The notes under the pieces are model-generated. The model saw only the letters and a list, made by a program, of their open reading frames with translations. It did no database searches and was not told the origin of the DNA. A stretch of DNA of 64,000 bases from Voacanga thouarsii (lineage: Eukaryota; Streptophyta; Magnoliopsida; Gentianales; Apocynaceae): the NCBI GenBank assembly GCA_026120185.1, contig JANUWF010001617.1, positions 558,001 through 622,000 of the forward strand, in the 5' to 3' direction. Within the stretch, counting starts at the first letter, position 1. Every line of letters starts with the position of its first letter. The position numbers and the translations under genes were made by a program. Positions 1-13,321 of the stretch are shown here, piece by piece.

Positions 1-2075
1 ACTCTAGAAGAGTTACAGAATCGCATATTCCAGCTATAAATGCTCCTATTCGAATTAAAGTTTCAGCAGAACAAAATATTATACCTATAGCTGCTGAGTC
101 AAAAACACGCCAGAAGCGTAGCCGACCTCTTGGTTCTAAAGATAAAAATCCTCGAAAGAAAAGAGGATTAAATGATCCAGAAGATCATATTAAAGAAAAG
201 AATGATAAAGACCAAGAGAGAACCGATGACAAAGAACCGTAAGTTGATGAAAGTAACACTGAAATTTCTATCAATTATACCACTTCCGGTAGAAGTTGGA
301 ATCGGATATAAACCGTTATTGATAATATATTTGCATACAATATATCTCTTGATGTTACACGGGATAATGATGATCCCGAACCAATATCGATTGATGAATG
401 TCGGCATAGAAAAGATAGGTCGCAATGGAAAGATGCGATTCAATCGGAGTTAAATGCACCGACAAAACGTGAAGTCTTCGGATCTGCAGTCCGAACACCG
501 GAAGGTGTAAAACCCGTTGGCTACAAATGGATATTTGTGCGAAAGCGCAATGAAAAGAGTGAAATCGTTCGATATAAAGCGCGATTAGTAGCCCAAGGTT
601 TTTCACAAAGACCAGGTATTGACTATGATGAAACTTATTCTCCCGTTGTTGATGCTATTACACTCCGATATCTTATCGGTTTAGCAAGTACATGAAAAGA
701 TAGACATGCGCCTATTAGATGTTGTCACTCGCTTACTTGTATGGAAATTTAGAAAATGATGTTTACATGAAAATCCTCGAAGGATTTCATATGCACGAAG
801 CATATAAACATTATCCTCGTGAAAATTACTCCATCAAGTTGCGTAAATCATTATATGGCCTGAAGCAATGCGGGTGCATGTGGTTCACACGTCTTAGTGA
901 ATATTTATTGAAAGCGGGATTTAAAAATGACCAGGTATGTCCATGTGTTTTTATTAAGAAATCTGGTTCTAAATTTGTGATATTAGCTATATATGTTGAT
1001 GATATTAATCTTATTAGAACTCCGAAGAGCTCCAAGACACAATTGATTATTTAAAAAGAGAATTCGAAATCAAGGATTTTGGTAAAACCAAAGTTTGCCT
1101 TGATTTACAAATTGAACATTTGGAGAGTGGAACATTTATTCATCAATCAACATATACAGCAAAAGTGCTAAAAAGATTTTACATGGACAAAGCACATCCA
1201 TTGAGTATTCCAATGATCGTCCGATCATTAAATGTGGATAAAGATCCTTTCCGACCTCAAGAAAATGATGAAGAACTCCTTGGTCCTGAAGTATCATATC
1301 TCAGTGCAATTGGTGCATTGATGTATCTTGCTAATAATACACGACCTGATATTGTTTTTGCTGTCAATTTATTAGCAAGATTTAGTTCTTCACCAACACG
1401 ACGACATTGGAATGGAATTAAACAAGTCATTCGATATCTCCAAGATGCTGGTTATTTATCTGATCCACATAAAGCACGTTCTCAAACGGGCTATCTATTT
1501 ACATGTGGAAATACTGCTATATCATGTCGTTCTACGAAACAATCTATAGCAGCTACTTCTTCAAATCATGCTGAAATTATAGCCATTCATGAAGCAAGTC
1601 GAGAATGTGTATGACTAAGATCCATGATTCATTATATCCGAGAAAGTTGTGGATTATCATCAATCAAAGATATTCCAACTCCTCTTTATGAAGACAATGC
1701 AGCTTGCATAGCTCAATTACGAGGAGGATATATGAAAGAAGATCGGACAAAACATATTTCACTAAAATTCTTCTTTACTCATGAACTCCAGAAGAAATGT
1801 GAAATTGATGTGCTACAAATTCAATCATGTGATAACCTCACAGATATTTTCACGAAGACTTTACCGACTGCAACATTTGAGAAGTTGAGATATAAAATCG
1901 GTATGCGTCGGTTTAAAGATTTAAAGGAATCATCTCATCAGGGGGAGTAATAAACAGACATATAGAATAGTGTACTCTTTTTCCTTCACTAGATTTTTTC
2001 TTCCCACTGGGTTTTTATCTAGTAAGGTTTTAACGAGGCATATTCTTTATGTATGGATGGACATCCAAGGGGGAG
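1..2075 (+). pseudogene. 3' part of a decayed Ty1/copia pol (copy A)
   Basis: This is the end of a copia polyprotein: the integrase C-terminal end, reverse transcriptase and RNase H. The 5' part lies outside the window. Readable landmarks are the RT start (KPVGYKWIFVRKRNEK, about 505-552), the catalytic YVDD (about 990-1005) and the RNase H segments ending at 1950. Reading is broken by stops at 240, 309, 693 and 1612 and by frameshifts near 700 and 1020. Compared with copy B it lacks 63 nt (21 codons) at 1443/1444, in frame, just before the first RNase H aspartate. Copy B has its own extra lesions. The purine run at 2067-2075 directly before the LTR is the polypurine tract. The coding capacity is dead. 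Confidence 0.93.
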
Positions 2076-2428
2076 TGTTATGAATTATTGGAATCTCCAT
2101 TAATTAGTGGAGGCTCCACTAATTATGGATTTATATGAATTATTAGAAGATTTTTATGGATGTCCACCATTTAGTGGAGACACCATTAATTGAGATTAGT
2201 GGAAGATGATGTATGCCATGATGTATTCCACTAATTAGAGCTCTATAAATAGAGTTATACTCTAAGTTTGTAATACACCATTATTTTTGTGAAAGAAAGA
2301 TTAGAAAAAGAACTGTGAGAGAAAAAAAGAGAGAAGTTTGAAGAGAAATTCTTGTGCAAAGAATAGTTAGAGTTTTATTAGTGTGTAGTGTGTAGATTTT
2401 ATTCTAACACTACCCTAATTTTATAACA
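2076..2428 (+). repeat. copia LTR shared by copies A and B (353 bp)
   Basis: It begins TGTTAT and ends ATAACA, the perfect short inverted ends expected of a copia LTR. It is preceded by a polypurine tract and followed by leader sequence. A TATA-like TATAAATAG lies at 2243-2251 and probably marks the U3 promoter. The same LTR recurs at 7297-7666 (370 bp, longer mostly through a duplicated GAAAGAAAGATTAG stretch near 7515-7545) and in inverse orientation from 63922. It serves as the 3' LTR of copy A and the 5' LTR of copy B, the signature of a tandem LTR-internal-LTR-internal-LTR array. Confidence 0.93.
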
Positions 2429-2435
2429 CGTTATC

Positions 2436-2509
2436 AGCACGAGTCTCTACCGGTACAAAAGTCAGAAGACTAAGCACGAGTTTCTGCCGTTACCAAAGCC
2501 AGAAGATAG
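2436..2509 (+). repeat. tandem duplication in the copia leader (period about 37 bp)
   Basis: AGCACGAGT followed by TCTACCGGTACAAAAG-like sequence is repeated with a 37-bp offset (units starting at 2436 and 2473). The two units differ by several substitutions. The repeat covers the putative primer-binding region and the first part of the leader. Confidence 0.7.
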
Positions 2510-2529
2510 GTACGCATTTATTGATCTCA

Positions 2530-3598
2530 ATGGCTAGCCTCGCTAAATTCGAATTTGTAGCCCTTGATATTTCTGGAAAAAATTATATGTCATGAGTTCT
2601 CGATGCAGAAATGCATCTAAATGCTGAAGGCCTTAATGAAACTATTCAAGCAAATAATAGTGCATCTGCACAACACAAGACTAAAGCTTTGATTTTTATT
2701 CGTCGTCATCTCGATGAAAATTTGAAAATGGAATATCTTACCGAAAAAGATCCATATGGCCTGTGGGTAAATTTAAAAGAAAGATTTGACCACCTGAAGA
2801 TGGTCGTACTACCCACTGCACGGTAAGAATGGTTGCACCTGAGGTTGCAAGATTTTAAAACCGTGAATGAATATAGCTCCGCAATGTATAAACTTACATC
2901 TCAATTAAAATTATGTGGAGAAAAAGTGACTGATGAAGATACGTTGGAGAAGACATTCTCCACCCTTTATGCCTCGAATATTGTCCTGCAGCAACAATAT
3001 CGAGAAAATGGGTATACAAAATTTACAGATTTAATTACTGCCCTCCTTATTGCAGAGAAAAATAATGAGTTATTATTGAGAAATCATGAAGCCAGACCAA
3101 CTGGCTCAACAGTACTCCTAGAAGTGAATGTTGTTGGCTCCAGCAGAAGCCATCGTTATAGTCGTGGTCGTGGCCATGGCCGTGGCCGTGGTCGTGGTTA
3201 TGGTCGTAGACACGCTCGATATTTCCCTTATCACAATCATAATCAAACTATGAGAAATACTGGCCACCTGAAGTGGAACAGAAAAGATCATAAGAGAAAA
3301 GAAAAAGAAATTGAAGAAAAGCATGATGATATATGTTATAGATGTGGCATGAAAGGTCATTTCGTCACGAAACTGTCGTACGGCTAAGCATTTAGTTGAA
3401 TTGTATCAAGCTTCATTGAAAAATAAAAATATGGAAGCAAATTTTTCTCAACATCCAATAAATAATGCTGAGGATGATGATATTAATCTTGAAGATCTTA
3501 ATATCAATATTACCCATATGGATGTATCGGATTTTTTTGAACACCCAGACGGTAGGATAGACCATTTAATTGGTGATGGCAGTGTCCAGAAGAACTAA
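2530..3598 (+). pseudogene. copia gag (nucleocapsid) pseudogene
   Basis: The start at 2530 opens MASLAKFEFVALDISG, a typical copia gag N-terminus. The frame has a TGA at 2593 and a TAA at 2824 and otherwise reads through to 3387. The middle part is a helical UBN2-type gag domain, followed by an Arg/Gly-rich basic stretch (about 3145-3215) and a CCHC zinc knuckle beginning CYRCGMKGH. The last knuckle cysteine is displaced into another frame by a one-base shift near 3365; the remaining C-terminus continues in that frame to the stop at 3596-3598. Gag would package the element RNA. This copy cannot make an intact protein. Confidence 0.88.
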
Positions 3599-3680
3599 AA
3601 CCTCACTCTGATATTTTTGTATTTTCATTTTCATTCTATTTTAATAATATTTACGTTTGCATATATATATTTGTGTTCAG

Positions 3681-6600
3681 ATGACTGTTGTTAATGATGA
3701 TGTATGCATTATTGATAGTGGAACTACACACACCATACTAAAAAATGAGAAATATTTTTCTGATATCAAAATGTGAGAAATAAATATTTATACGATAAAC
3801 GGTAGTGCAAATGTGATTGAGGGCTCCGGAAGAGCTAGTATATTGTTGCCTAAAGGAACAACAATTATTATTGATAAGGCACTATTTTCCTCAAAATCTA
3901 GAAGAAATTTATTGAGTTTTAAAGATATCCGCAGAAATGGGATCATGTTGAAACAAATGAGGAAAATGGGATTGAGCATCTTTTTATTACTCAAATGCAT
4001 TTGGGTAAGAAATCTGTATTAGAAAAAATGCCGTCTTTTTCTACTGGCCTATATTTTGTAAAAATACGTACAATTAAAATTCATCATCTAGTAAACCAGA
4101 AATTTACTGATCCTATTACTTTTAGCATTTGGCATGACCGGTTGGGTCATCCGGAATCCACCATGATGAGAAGAATCATTGATAATACACATGGTCATCC
4201 TTTAAAAAATAAAAGGATATTAACATCAGAAAAATTCGCATGTACTGCATGTTCCCTAGGAAAATTAATTGTTAAACTATCACCAGTAAAAGTAGGAGCT
4301 GAAAGTCCTACATTTCTCGAACGGATTCACGGAGATATTTGTGGACCTATTGATCCACCATGTGGACCGTTCAAATATTTTATGGTCTTAATTGATGCAT
4401 CATCCCGATGGTCACATGTATGTTTATTATCTACTCGCAACCTGGCGTTTGCGAGATTACTTGCTCAAATAATTAAATTACGAGCACAATTTCCTGACCA
4501 TCACATTAAAAATATCCGTTTGGATAATGCTGGTGAATTTTCATTACATGCTTTTGATGCATATTGCATGTCAATTGAGATTAATGTTGAACATCCTGTA
4601 GCTCATGTTCACACACAAAATGGTCTTGCTGAATCTTTGATTAAACGATTACAATTAATTGCTAGACCATTATTAATGAAAACAAATCTCTCAACATCTG
4701 CCTGAGGACATGCTATTTTACATGCTGCAACACTTGTATGCATAAGACCAGCTAGTTATCATAAATTCTCTCATTTGCAATTGGCTTTTGGGTCAAAACC
4801 AAATATTGCTCATTTAAGAATTTTTGGGTGTGATGTATATGTTCCAATTGCACCAAATCAACGTACAAATATGGGTCCTCAAAGAAGAAATGAGATATAC
4901 GTTTGATATGATTCTTCCTCTATTATCAGGTATGTTGAACCCCTGACAGGAGATGTATTCACAGCAAGATTTGCTGATTGTTATTTTGATGAATCATTAT
5001 TCCCTAAATTAGGGGGAGAACATAAACAGTACAAGAAAGATCGTGATTGGACAACATCATTAAATTATCTTGATCCGCATACAAGCGCGTGTGAACTTGA
5101 AGTTCAAAAGATAATTCATTTGTAAAGCATTGCAAATCAAATGTCAGACACTTTTGTTGACTCTAGAAGAGTTACAAAATCGCATATTCCAGCTATAAAT
5201 GCTCCTATTCGAATTAAAGTTCCAGCAGAACAAAATATTAGACTTATAGCTGCTGAGTCAAAAACACGCCAGAAGCGTGGCCGACCTCTTGGTTCCAAAG
5301 ATAAAAATCCTCGAAAGAAAAGATGATTAAATGATCCAGAATATCATATTGAAGAAAAGAATGATAAAGACCAAGAGAGAACTGATGACAAAGAAACAGA
5401 AGTTGATGAAAGTAACACTGAAATTTCTATCAATTATACCACTTCCGGTAGAAGTTGGAATCGGATATAAACTGTTATTGATAATATATTTGCATACAAT
5501 ATATCTCTTGATGTTACACAGGATAATGATGATCCTGAACCAATATCAGTTGATGAATGTCGGCATAGAAAAGATTGGCTGCAATGGAAATATGCGATTC
5601 AATCGGAGTTAAATGCATCGACAAAACGTGAAGTCTTCGAATCTGCAGTCCGAACACCGGAAGGTGTAAAACCCGTTGGCTACAAATGGATATTTGTGCG
5701 AAAGCGCAATGAAAAGAGTGAAATCGTTCGATATAAAGCGCGATTAGTAGCCCAAGGTTTTTCACAAAGACCAGGTATTGACTATGATGAAACTTATTCT
5801 CCGTTGTTGATGCTATTACACTCAGATATCTTATCGGTTTAGCAAGTACATGAAAAGATAGACATGCGCCTATTAGATGTTGTCACTTGCTTACTTGTAT
5901 GGAAATTTAGAAAATGATGTTTACATGAAAATCCCGAAGGATTTCATATGCCTGAAGCATATAAACATTATCCTCGTGAAAATTACTCCATCAAGTTGCA
6001 GAAATCATTATATGGCCTGAAGCAATCTGGGTGCATGTGGTTCACACGTCTTAGTGAATATTTATTGAAAGCGGGATTTAAAAATGACCAGGTATGTCCA
6101 TGTGTTTTTATTAAGAAATCTGGTTCTAAATTTGTGATATTTGCTATATATGTTGATGATATTAATCTTATTGGAACTCGTGAAGAGCTCCAAGAAACAA
6201 TTGATTATTTAAAAAGAGAATTCGAAATCAAGGATTTTGGTAAAACCAAATTTTGCCTTGGTTTACAAATTGAACATCTGGAGAGTGGAACATTTATTCA
6301 TCAATCAACATATACGAGAAAAGTGCTAAAAGATTTTACATGGACAAAGCACATCCATTGAGTATTCCAATGATCGTCCGATCATTAAATGTGGATAAAG
6401 ATCCTTTCCGACCTCAAGAAAATGATGAATAACTCCTTGGTCCTGAAGTACCATATCTCAGTGCAATTGGTGCATTGATGTATCTTGCTAATAATACACG
6501 ACCTGATATTGTTTTTGTTGTCAATTTATTAGCAAGATTTAGTTCTTCACTAACACGACGACATTGGAATGGAATTAAACAAGTCCTTCGATATCTCCAA

Positions 6601-7170
6601 GGTACAATTGATCTCGGATTATTTTATTCAAATAAAATCAGCCCAACATTGATTGGTTATGCAGATGCTGGTTATTTATCTGATCCACATAAAGCACGTT
6701 CTCAAACGGGCTATCTATTTACATGTGGAAATACTGCTATATCATGGCGTTCTACGAAACAATCTATAGCAGCTACTTCTTCAAATCATGCTGAAATTAT
6801 AGCCATTCATGAAGCAAGTCGAGAATGTGTATGACTAAGATCCATGATTCATTATATCCGAGAAAGTTGTGGATTATCATCAATCAAAGGTATTCCAACT
6901 CCTTTTTATGAAGACAATGCAGCTTGCATAGCTCAATTACGAGGAGGATATATTAAAGGAGATCGGACAAAACATATTTCACCAAAATTCTTCTTTACTC
7001 ATGAACTTCAGAAGAAAGATGAAATTGATGTGCTACAAATTCGGTCATGTGACAACCTCGCAGATATTTTCACGAAGACTTTACTGACTGCAACATTTGA
7101 GAAATTGAGATATAAAATCGGTATGCGTCGGTTTAAAAATTTAAAGGAATCATCTCATCAGGGGGAGTAA
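3681..7170 (+). pseudogene. copia pol pseudogene (protease, integrase, RT, RNase H)
   Basis: The first ATG follows a T-rich gap and gives the aspartic protease with IIDSGTTHT (about 3708-3735), then a stop at 3774 and a frame change near 3950. The integrase, in the frame from 3995, has the HH-CC finger (WHDRLGHP ... CTAC) and the catalytic D, D and E in HGDICG, LDNAGEF and NGLAESL. A TGA at 4703 ends that stretch. The RT region has TGA near 5324, TAA at 5468, a one-base loss near 5802 and TGA at 5851, but retains YVDD near 6150. RNase H covers about 6600-7100 with a TGA at 6832. A single A missing near 6330 shifts the frame relative to copy A. Confidence 0.9.
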
Positions 7171-7296
7171 TAAACAGATATATAGAATAGTGTACTCTTT
7201 TTCCTTCACTAAATTTTTTTTTCCCACTGGGTTTTTATCTAGTAAGGTTTTAACGAGGCATATTCTTTATGTAATGGATGGACATCTAAGGAGGAG

Positions 7297-7666
7297 TGTT
7301 ATGAATTATTGGAATCTCCATTAATTAGTGGAGGCTTCACTAATTATGGATTTATGTGAATTATTAGAGAAGATTTTTATGGATGTCCATCATTTAGTGG
7401 AGACACCACTAATTGAGATTAGTGGAAGATGATGTATGCCATGATGTATTCCACTAATTAGAGCTCTATAAATAGAGCTATTCTCTAAGCTTGTAATACA
7501 CCATTATTTTTGTGAAAGAAAGATTAGTGAAAGAAAGATTAGAGAAAGAATTGTGAGAGAAAGAAAGAGAGAAGTTTGAAGAGAAATTCTTGTACAAAGA
7601 ATAGTTAGAGTTTTATTAGTGTGTAGTGTGTAGATTTTATTCTAACACTACCTTAATTTTATAACA
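7297..7666 (+). repeat. 3' LTR of copia copy B (370 bp)
   Basis: It starts TGTTATGAATTATTGG after a purine run (AAGGAGGAG) and ends ATAACA, matching the LTR at 2076-2428 almost throughout. Both carry TATAAATAG and the ending TCTAACACTACC. Scattered substitutions and a small insertion separate the two, consistent with an old insertion. Confidence 0.93.
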
Positions 7667-10600
7667 TAATCCATTTTTTATATTAGATTCGGGACAATTT
7701 ATGTACACTAAATACTATCTTATGCACACAAATTTATATGACAAAACATTGTTATTTTAATAAAAATTTATTAATACGGGTGATATGTATACATATATTG
7801 AATCTTTCTTATTTTTAGTACAAGTCACAATTTGCGCTGGCCCAGATTCAATATTACTATAGCTGCCTTTAGCTTATGATGGTTGTCAAAAGTAAATGAA
7901 GAGGATATACAAGCAACATGAAACGTCGCTGGCTTCTAAGTTTTTTAAGGTCTTTGTCTTGCTATGGTCTTTCATGGCGGGCTGGACAATGTCTTCTTAC
8001 CAAAACCATGCACCAACAACGTTGACAATGAAGCTTCCGACAATGAGCTCTCCTTCTTTATTAGGGTTTATCAATATCACCATCAGAGCTGACTGCAAAT
8101 CTATACATACAAAGACTGTATATCTATGCAAACATCTCTATATGCACATTTCATGTACACTTCATATATTTAGTCAAATATTTCATGTATGGAGTTTTCA
8201 GACAAGAAAATAATGCTTTTAACTTCATTTAGCAAAAAATATTTTCATGTCAGATCTCGCGTGAATTCTTGCATCAAAACTCTACAACTTTTTCATAACA
8301 ACACCCTTCCTATCGTATTAACCCGTTGAAGTAATAATTTAGAAACATCAAGTTTGGTCTCTAAGAGTTATATTATTTAATTAATTCTTTTTTAAAAAAT
8401 TCACTTTCAATTGGTGTGAGTTAATCTAGATCTTTACCTGTTTATTAATTATTGTGAATATATATATATATATATATATATATAAGAAGAGGGGCAAAAG
8501 CCTAGTCCCGGAAGAGTGAAATAAAGCTACTATTTATAGCGAATTTATCAAGAATATATAAACTTTACACATTTGTCAAAAAGGTATGAAAAGTCCAAAA
8601 AAGTTTTCTATCACAGCTGAAATGCCAATCCATGCAGGTTCTGCAATACCGCGGCTGAGATCGTTAGTTAGGTAATCTTTATTATTGAGACTTGAGGGCA
8701 TTTTCAATGGAAATATGTCTAGTTTTAGAACCCAAAGCAGAACCCTGGTAGTCTCCAATCTCCATAATGTATTGCCTCGAAAATTCAATTTTAGAGAGAG
8801 AATGGAATAAATAAAGTAAAGAAATAATTATGGAGAATATTAAATTTAAAAATAATTTTAGAATGTATAAAAAATATTATATAAATTTAAGAGACTAATT
8901 ATTTTTTTTAAAATATATAAAGTAATTAAATGTGACAGATAAATAGAGACAGATAGAGTAAAGTTTTGCAACTTGTAGATATGGTTGAAACTTTGGACTC
9001 ATTTATGAGGTAGCCATCAATATTTGAAATCCCCGTTGGAGTTCTATGGTATTTATACGCATCTGGTTTTCTAATAAAGACATAGCAGCAGTTGTTGGAA
9101 ACCCATTTTGACTCTTAGTTAGGTCAATGACAGAATAAAACTACTTACAGCTCAATTCACACTGAGAAGATAGAATTCTTGATGATCAAAATGACTATTT
9201 TTTGACTCTTTCTTAGTAGTGTAAATTTTGGAAGAAATGCACCAAGTTCAATAATTTAACTCTTTTGGCGTTCTTTGGCAACTATGACAAAGTACCTAAA
9301 ACGACGACGAGACTGGTTCAATCCATGGAAGAGAACCAGCCAAGCCTTATTTTTTGACATGGGATGTCCGTTCATATAAATTATACAGCAAGGGATGTAC
9401 ACAAATAGAATAGTATGAGTTGGACGTTTTAATTTGTGGGTCCATTTTGGAATTAGGACACCATTTATTTGAGACTTTTTGTAAGAAAGTAAATAATTAG
9501 ATTAATGATGTTTCAATGGCTTTACTTGTATAATCTCACATAAAGTCAACTTCGATACTTGTGAAAAGAAGGAAAAAATGAGCTGGAACCTTTATTGGTT
9601 TAGGGTGCTAACCACAATGTCAATAATGGAATATACTTGAAACACACGGTATTAAAGTAAAATTGAATTCGAAATCAAAATTTTATTTTAATTTAAAAAT
9701 ATAATTATTTTATATATTTTTTACTTTTTAAAAATTATTAATTACTCACAACTCGTTACTTTCTCTCTTTTTAAATCTTATCTATTTTATATATTTAATA
9801 ATTTTTTATAAAATTTATTTTAAATTAATTCTTATCTACTTAATTAAAATTATATATATTTATCACAAACAAAGTATTTTAATTAATAAGAAGTGGGATT
9901 GTGTAATATGGGGTTATGGGGTGGGGTTGATTCTTGTCTCCTTTGGGTTATGGTCCCTTTCAATGAATGCAACCGACGGTGGCCGTGCCTCATGTTCTTA
10001 TATCTAAATCGATTCACACAAAAAGGGCTCACAAAAGTGCCTTTCTAAAAGGGATACTATGATTATGACTATGTCCTCTGTAATTTGCTTTGCAATTCAT
10101 TTCCTTCAAATCCTACAACAACCTCCACCTGCCTCATTATTTTCCATGCATGGGAAAGTTTCTTAAATATTCTTTAGCAATTAAATAGGTGTATTGTCAT
10201 CTTTAGTCTATATTTGCCAGAAGATCAGTCCACTAATAATTTGTGTGAGCTGCTGCCTCAAGAACCTAACCATATATTTGAATCACACAGAGTGGAGAAA
10301 GTCAAATTTAGAGTTAATCTACTTAGTAAATTGTTTTTTTAGTACAATATTTTGTTTCTGTGAAAAGGAGAAGATTAGATTTAGAATCAAATGACTTAAT
10401 AAACTTTTTACTTTATATGACATCTTGTTTTTTTTTGTATATATATATATTATTTACTCAAAAAAATTAACAAATAAAAAGAAAGATCTGAGCAATTTAT
10501 TTGAAGTGTGAAGCCTTTCAACCTAGTGGGGAGAAAGTCAGTGTGTGCGTGTGTGTGTGTATGTGCAACATGTGAAGGTTTGGTAAGTGTGCAAAATGTG

Positions 10601-12360
10601 TATGAAATGCAGTAAGTTTAGATTGGAGACCATAGGACTGCAAAAAGGCCAGCAAAGCTTATGGTCTCGATTGATTTAGGCCCTTCAATTATGCATTACC
10701 TTTGTCCTTGTCATTGCCACATATTATCATACACCTGGTGATCAAAAGTTTCATACAGCACAACAATGATGTCTCTTCTTCTCCAATGCGTTTTGGCATG
10801 CATTTATCAATATTTGTTGATTGATTTTGTTTTTACTTCCCATATGTGTTTGAAGTTCTTCAATGTTATGAGTTATCATGATAGGGATTAATACTAAAAA
10901 ATTATTATTTCACAAGATAGAAAACGCATAAAAAATACTATTTATTTGTATCATAAAATTTTATTTTCTTACATTTTAAGAATTAAGTTTTATAAATATT
11001 AGTCTAATTGTGTATATCTTTTTACTCCGTACTTTGTAATATGTATAAGAATCTATAATGTATTATAACCATTTTTGTTGTTGAACCCAAAAAAATCAAA
11101 GGGAAAAAAAAAAACTCTTCAGAATATCTATCAAATATTAGGTCAATTTCGTACAACTTTGGATTTTCAACCCAATTATGTAATGATTATACGGTTTCCC
11201 CTCCACCCGTGACCATCGTGATCAACGATCTATTGTACCTCAAGCATTCAATTATTTAATCTTAATTATTTTAAAATAGTTTCTTTAGTCATCTCTTAAA
11301 TGGATTGAGAATTTCATATTAATATTTAAGTTTAAATTTTTTTTTAGAATATGATTTATGCGTACCGTTAAATAACGATTGTGAATTTGTTTATTAATAA
11401 AAAATAATATATCCAATTTACATTCAGGAGTTAATTTTTGAACCAGGCCAAACTATCGATTAAAAAAATAATATATTATTATAATTAATCAGTTTTCTTG
11501 AAGCAAACCAAGATTGGACCATGGTTTGACCGCTGATCGAGTAAAACTAAATCGAATTGAATCTTATTCTTGTAAGCAAACGCATTCAAGAGCCGTCTGC
11601 TTTGGTGTGTGATAGCTGCTACGTACTGAATTTGCCAAGATTGTCAAAATCATTCAAACTCATTTTGGTTTGAAAAGACAGATCCTCATGGATTAATTAA
11701 GGCCAAGAAATAAAATTGTTGAGGTCATAACTATTGCTTTAGCCTGCAGTTGCACTCTTTCTTTGACAAGAACAATCTTTCCAATAAAATCATAGCAAAA
11801 AAGCTCACAATTATGTAATGCATGCAGTATATTTCTTGATGATAAGGATAGATCTAAGGGTTCGATCACTATTGCCTCCTAAAACCTTTAAAAACTCCTT
11901 ATTGTTTTTAAAAAAATTAAGAAGTTTTAAAAACACTCTTACAAATACACTTTTCATAAACTTCACAAGTTCTATAAAATTCAAAATCTCATTTGCTCCC
12001 ATGCACCAAGTTACAAGTTGGATCGACGTGGTGTTTTCGGTATAAAAATTATTCTTGATTTTTTAATATATTAATAGATAAAGAATCTCAAACAATATTA
12101 AATAAGTACGTTTCAATACCCACTTCGAGTTTAAATTTTAAACTCGAGTACAATTAAATTAAACTTAAACTTAAATAAAATTTTAAAATATCCAACTCAA
12201 TAAATTTACAATTCAACTTAATTCTACTTTTGTGTACCCCTACTTCACATGGGAAGGGGATAAAAAGAAAAAAGAAATTCATTGGTCAATTACAATGAGT
12301 CATTTGTTTTCATGCATTGCAAGTTTCACAGTACCCCTAAACTAAAAATGCACCGTCACT

Positions 12361-12440
<80 letters not shown>

Positions 12441-13316
12441 GTACTAGTAAATCATGGGGTTGAAGAAAAAGAGCTGCATTTGTTTATCGCCTCAATTAAA
12501 GTCTTTAGCATCTTTTAATTTGATTGATATATATGATACCTACAACTTGACAAACTTTTATTATCATATGCAAAATTGAAATACACGTGTAGTAAAATAA
12601 TTACAAGTTCTAAAATGGTTTAATGTCAAAGAATTTCGTCCCAAAAAGTTTTATATGTGATTATTTGGCCTGTCGGATTCCGCTGCTGGAGTGGTAGATA
12701 TGATTAATTTTTTTAAAAAAAAAATTATACGACGAATAAATATAACAAAATAAATAGTTTTAGAACTATTTTTGTGAATTATTCAAAAGAAACGAATTTC
12801 TGCAAAAGAAAAAAAATGCGTAACTACGTTGTTTTTTCTTTCTCTTTTTGTAAAGATATTAAGAGATAATTAATTTTCATCCCTAAATTAGTAGGGTGAA
12901 TACGTAATTACGTTTATACAAATACTTTAGGAAAACCCACGTTGGATCATAAAGTATTTTTAAAAAAAAAAAGAAAAAAAAAGAGGTGCAAGTTGTACCA
13001 CAAGAATTCTAGCTTTCCGTGTATCAACATAGGACATTAATTCTTTCAACTTAGATTTATGCATATTGTTCTCTCTGCGTGAAACACCCATAAACACTCA
13101 AGTTGAAGGGATTTTTTATATAAAGCTGGTTTTATGATAGATAGATAGATAGATAAATATCTTCTTTTTTTTTTAAGAAAAGATATCTCATTTTAATGAG
13201 CAATATTATGGGCTAAACGACAAATAAAAACCAAGAAAAATGAATAATGGGAAATAAAAAATTCCATTAGTTAATTCCAAAAGTTAATTTTGAGAACAAC
13301 TATACCTACAACTATT
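7667..13316. other. AT-rich intergenic stretch without a recognised gene
   Basis: No reading frame here resembles a protein family I know; the few open frames are short and low-complexity. It contains an (AT)n run at 8458-8484, a short GT-rich run near 10540-10565, a 73-bp (AT)n run at 12364-12436 and a GATA run near 13137-13155. Ancient unrecognised transposon remains are possible. Confidence 0.6.
12364..12436. repeat. (AT)n microsatellite, 73 bp
   Basis: An uninterrupted AT dinucleotide array. It is perfectly self-complementary, so likely length-variable between individuals and prone to cruciform formation. Confidence 0.98.
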
Positions 13317-13321
13317 ATAAG

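Larger units (their letters stand above)
2076..7666 (+). mobile_element. Ty1/copia retrotransposon, copy B, full length but inactive
   Basis: The structure is complete: LTR 2076-2428, leader, gag 2530-3598, pol 3681-7170 in the order protease, integrase, reverse transcriptase, RNase H (the copia order), polypurine tract ending at 7296, and LTR 7297-7666. The leader begins CGTTATCAGCACGAG at 2429, at the position of a primer-binding site, but I cannot match it to a tRNA with confidence. The 3' flank is TAATC. The left partner of that duplication cannot be tested because the array continues off the window. Many stops and frameshifts make the element non-autonomous. The copia lineage is not assigned. 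Confidence 0.93.

Noticed and set aside
7896..8213. 105-codon open frame right of the copia array
   Set aside because: It is low-similarity, has no recognised motif and lies in AT-rich DNA with no splice or promoter support.
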